A stretch of DNA of 64,000 nucleotides from Dyadobacter psychrotolerans (GTDB taxonomy: Bacteria; Bacteroidota; Bacteroidia; Cytophagales; Spirosomataceae), in NCBI RefSeq assembly GCF_004349265.1, contig NZ_SMFL01000008.1:124001-188000 (forward strand), in the 5' to 3' direction. The notes beneath the pieces are model-generated. The model did not search any database. It saw only the letters and a program-made list of their open reading frames with translations, and was not told the DNA's origin. Shown here piece after piece: positions 61,594 through 64,000 of this stretch. A program made the translations under genes and the position numbers. Position 1 is the stretch's first letter. Each line of letters starts with the position of its first letter.

Positions 61594-62355
61594 ATGAAAT
61601 CACTTACAAAAGAAGGTCAGGAATTGCTTAAAGGAATTGCTGATCAATACAATTTACAGTTACAAAGTGTAGAAACGATGGCGGAAGCTGTGGTAAAAGG
61701 CAATGGGACTATGGCTCAGTTTAACATACCCGAATTAGGTGGAAACGGTCAGTGGATGAAAGGCGGAATGACGATGGTTGGCGATATGTTCAACAATTCA
61801 CTAAAAGCCAAAGTTGACAAGCTGTGTACTGAACTGGCAAATCTTGTTTCTACCAAGCTCATTTTTGAGGAAGCTTCTGAAAGTTCAGGAAGTATAAAAT
61901 CAGGCTCTTCCAATGGTTCATGGCCATCGGTATTTGGTAGTCCAACTTCGAGTGGAGCACAAAATAATTTTAAATATGCATACTTTGGTCCGGCACGCCG
62001 CCTGGTTATTGAAGAAGATGGAAAGCGGAGCATTTATGATACAAAACATCATCAGATCTCAGGAATTTCACAGCAACAGGGCAGCAACAGGTCTTACCAG
62101 TTCACCAGTCAGGACGGCCCGGTTGATCTGGCAAATCTGGCTTTAATTTCAGAGCCCGTAGAGCAAAAGCAGGAAACACCTGAACTAGCCTATGATGTAA
62201 CGCATGCATATAGCTCCAATACGGTTCTGCCGGATAAAACGCCGGAAGATATCATCATTTCAACGATTGAAAAGATTAATATACTTTTCGAAAAAGGACA
62301 GATAACAGAAGAGGAATTCAAGACTAAAAAACAGGAGTTACTCTCAAGATTATAG
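61594..62355 (+). CDS. SHOCT-domain protein
   Basis: 253 residues. I prefer the ATG at 61594 (MKSLTKEGQELLKGIADQYNLQLQSVETMAEAVVKG) over the ATG at 61573. The N-terminal helical unit is followed by a Gly/Ser-rich linker, a beta-rich middle (ARRLVIEEDGKRSIYDTKHHQISGISQQQG) and a C-terminal SHOCT domain (PEDIIISTIEKINILFEKGQITEEEFKTKKQELLSRL). No signal peptide. SHOCT often promotes oligomerisation. It stands alone and has its own terminator. Confidence 0.75.
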   Translation: MKSLTKEGQELLKGIADQYNLQLQSVETMAEAVVKGNGTMAQFNIPELGGNGQWMKGGMTMVGDMFNNSLKAKVDKLCTELANLVSTKLIFEEASESSGSIKSGSSNGSWPSVFGSPTSSGAQNNFKYAYFGPARRLVIEEDGKRSIYDTKHHQISGISQQQGSNRSYQFTSQDGPVDLANLALISEPVEQKQETPELAYDVTHAYSSNTVLPDKTPEDIIISTIEKINILFEKGQITEEEFKTKKQELLSRL

Positions 62356-62381
62356 CAGATAATTCCTGAAACAATTTGAAG

Positions 62382-62412
62382 AGGTTATTCCGATTGTGGG
62401 GTAGCCTTTTTT
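62382..62412 (+). terminator. intrinsic terminator after the SHOCT gene
   Basis: AGGTTATTCC (62382-62391) pairs with GGGGTAGCCT (62398-62407) over ten base pairs (three are G-U) and a 6-nt loop, followed by six T. Confidence 0.75.
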
Positions 62413-62426
62413 GTTTGGCCGGATAC

Positions 62427-62452
62427 AAAAAAGGGTGCCCGATTGGGCACCC
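62427..62452 (-). terminator. intrinsic terminator after the fasciclin gene
   Basis: GGGTGCCC (62433-62440) and GGGCACCC (62445-62452) are perfect arms around GATT. Read on the minus strand the hairpin is followed by six T (62432-62427). Confidence 0.88.
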
Positions 62453-62491
62453 GATTTAACACTTGTTAGTTGTCATTCCATCCACAAGCTG

Positions 62492-63049
62492 TTATGGCAT
62501 TAAAACTTTGTCGATTACGTGAATTACACCGTTTGACTGGTACACATCCGCAATTGTAACCATAGCTTTATTTCCTTTTGAATCTGTTACCCAAACGTCC
62601 TTACCTTTTGTGGTAAAACTAAGTTCCTCTCCCTGAACTGTTTTGGCCATAGCTTTGCCGTTACCGTCTTTGATCATTTTCATAACCGACTTTGAGTCAA
62701 CTTTGCCAGGAATAACGTGATACGTTAAAACAGTTGTAAGCATTGCTTTGTTTTCTGGTTTCAGTAAGTTATCAACTGTCCCTGCCGGCAAAGCAGCAAA
62801 GGCTGAATTAACAGGAGCAAAAACCGTGAATGGGCCTGCACCAGACAATGTTTCCACAAGGCCTGCGGCTTTCACAGCAGCAACCAAAGTTGTGTGATCT
62901 TTTGAATTAACTGCGTTTTCAATAATGTTTTTGGAAGGATACATTGCTGCTCCGCCAACCATTACTGTTTTCTCTTTTTGAGCAAATGCTCCGAAACTTG
63001 CGAACAAAGCGATTGCTAATAGTGTGCTTTTGATTTTGGACGTTTTCAT
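62492..63049 (-). CDS. fasciclin (FAS1) domain protein
   Basis: 185 residues with a signal peptide (MKTSKIKSTLLAIALFASFGAFA). One FAS1 domain fills the rest: conserved block H1 TVFAPVNSAFAALPAGTVDNLL (about 73-95), block H2 LTYHVIPGKVDSKSVM and the closing NGVIHVIDKVLMP. Such proteins are secreted or surface-bound adhesins in many bacteria. Stand-alone gene. Confidence 0.92.
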   Translation of the reverse strand: MKTSKIKSTLLAIALFASFGAFAQKEKTVMVGGAAMYPSKNIIENAVNSKDHTTLVAAVKAAGLVETLSGAGPFTVFAPVNSAFAALPAGTVDNLLKPENKAMLTTVLTYHVIPGKVDSKSVMKMIKDGNGKAMAKTVQGEELSFTTKGKDVWVTDSKGNKAMVTIADVYQSNGVIHVIDKVLMP

Positions 63050-63175
63050 CGAAATAAGTTTGTTTTAGTTTTCGTGATATACGCCTTGAAATCCTTGCCG
63101 GATCGAAATGTTTATAAAATATATCAGGTAAAAACAAATTTAGGATCTAATCAGGCTGTCAGGTAGCTATTTAAC

Positions 63176-64000
63176 TCATGGAAGCGGATCACCTGCTGTT
63201 TTTAATTTCGGATCATAAATGGCAACACCTACCCGCGAATCAGCACAACCGTAATAAAGCAACCATTTCTTTTTAAAATGAACCATTCCCTCAATAAACA
63301 CGGTTCCGGCTGCATATTGACCACTTTTTTCAAAGGATTCCATTGGACGGAAAAAAGGAACATCCAGTCTTGAAATTACTTTTGTAGGGTCATTTTTATC
63401 AAACAAAACCTGTCCGGCACAATAGCTGTTGGGTGTATAACGAAGATCTCCGTCTGCACCTTTGTCATTTTTTCCATTGTATAAAAGCAAAATACCTTTC
63501 TCCGTTAAAATTGCCGGAGGTCCGCATTCGGTAAGATTACTGTCAAAAAAACCTTTTCTCGGTGAAATCAGATTCACAGTATTTTGATTTTTATCAACAA
63601 CCGGTTCCCAATTAATCAGATCCGTAGAGGTTGCTACGTTCACATTTGCTTCACCAAAATAAAGCCAGTATTTGCCGTTTACTTTTGCAATCACCTGCTT
63701 GTCATTGACCAGCCGTGTAAGTATCGATCCTGATTTTGTCCAGATATTGTTGAATTTTCCATTGTACGCTTTTGCAAATGCCGGCCCATGCTTTTGCCAT
63801 TCAACAAGGTCACGTGATGTAGCCACTCCGATTCTTGCTTTATCCTGATTCCATTGTGTATAAAAAATGACATATAAGCCGTCTTCGGTAACTGCCACGC
63901 GCGGATCTTCGCAGCCTCCAGGCCATTCCATTGCTTTCTGACTGTCATCGGCGGGGAATAAAACAGGTGTTTTTCTTCTTTGAAAACTGATGCCATCTGT
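63176..64000 (-). CDS. GH130-like beta-mannoside phosphorylase / glycosidase (partial, N-terminus beyond right edge)
   Basis: The frame is open to the right edge (about 275 codons) and the true start lies outside. The internal Met at 63931 is followed by EWPGGCEDPRVAV, so it is not the start; upstream codons (RRKTPVLFPADDSQKA) continue the domain. GGCEDPR, then YTQWNQDKARIGVATSRDLVEWQKHGPAF, IDL-type blades and LTECGPPAILTEKGILLLYNGK are typical of the five-bladed GH130 propeller. These enzymes phosphorolyse or hydrolyse beta-mannosides, often within glycan loci. The neighbours beyond the edge are unknown. Confidence 0.8.
   Translation of the reverse strand, partial: TDGISFQRRKTPVLFPADDSQKAMEWPGGCEDPRVAVTEDGLYVIFYTQWNQDKARIGVATSRDLVEWQKHGPAFAKAYNGKFNNIWTKSGSILTRLVNDKQVIAKVNGKYWLYFGEANVNVATSTDLINWEPVVDKNQNTVNLISPRKGFFDSNLTECGPPAILTEKGILLLYNGKNDKGADGDLRYTPNSYCAGQVLFDKNDPTKVISRLDVPFFRPMESFEKSGQYAAGTVFIEGMVHFKKKWLLYYGCADSRVGVAIYDPKLKTAGDPLP

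Noticed and set aside
1..64000. tRNA, rRNA, CRISPR arrays, transposases and phage genes
   Set aside because: Looked for by reading both strands; no cloverleaf, array spacing, transposase motif or phage structural protein was seen.

Overview
The window reads as chromosomal DNA of a Bacteroidota bacterium, most like the Cytophagales (a Dyadobacter- or Spirosoma-like genome is my guess; I cannot search). The pointers are SusC/SusD pairs, a secreted enzyme with a type IX secretion (T9SS) C-terminal sorting domain, weak ribosome binding sites, -7 boxes of the TAnnTTTG type, a TamB-like giant protein, HAEPLYID and PepSY-like proteins, and fasciclin and YHYH proteins. I see no rRNA, tRNA, CRISPR array, prophage or transposase. 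The GC level looks even by eye apart from one GC-rich intergenic patch near 41.2 kb.

Layout. 1-9.2 kb: the start of a TamB/AsmA-like gene (cut by the left edge), a secreted LolA-like protein, an outer-membrane TonB receptor, a small unknown gene and pyrD. 9.3-12.6 kb: an FtsK/SpoIIIE translocase followed by LolA. 12.6-21.5 kb: a minus-strand amino-sugar block with a LacI regulator, two Tat-type Gfo/Idh/MocA oxidoreductases, an MFS sugar transporter, nagA, a nagB-like deaminase and a lipoprotein-type Gfo/Idh/MocA protein. A perfect palindrome abutting a perfect -7 box lies in front of the first oxidoreductase and is the likely LacI operator. 21.7-34.8 kb: a plus-strand sulfated-glycan uptake locus with a DUF6250-like protein, SusC, SusD, two sulfatases, a beta-propeller sensor kinase and a LuxR-type response regulator. 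34.8-44.1 kb: small stand-alone genes (DinB, SRPBCC/ArsR pair, alpha/beta hydrolase, flavin reductase, M23 peptidase, VOC, GlxA regulator, ASCH protein). 44.1-48.3 kb: a 1405-residue T9SS-exported glycosidase-like protein with four CBM6-like modules.

49.1-52.7 kb holds a two-component system (OmpR-type regulator plus kinase) followed by a HAEPLYID-type outer-membrane protein and a PepSY-like protein. All three transcription units carry the same 11-bp-period direct repeat placed exactly 7 nt before a -7-like box. This looks like a self-contained, undescribed regulon and is the best find in the window. 52.8-59 kb: an ArsR-type repressor and an RND efflux operon (adaptor, pump, TolC), with near-identical AT-rich operators in front of the repressor and in front of the pump. 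59.4-61.3 kb: an overlapping YHYH / MORN-repeat / SCO1 lipoprotein operon. 61.6-64 kb: a SHOCT protein, a fasciclin protein and a GH130-like protein cut by the right edge.

Several short intergenic repeat families also recur: GCTAA-rich elements at four places, a two-hairpin element at 17.6 kb, a 17-bp-arm palindrome inside the RND operon, and a long-range inverted repeat in the susC leader.
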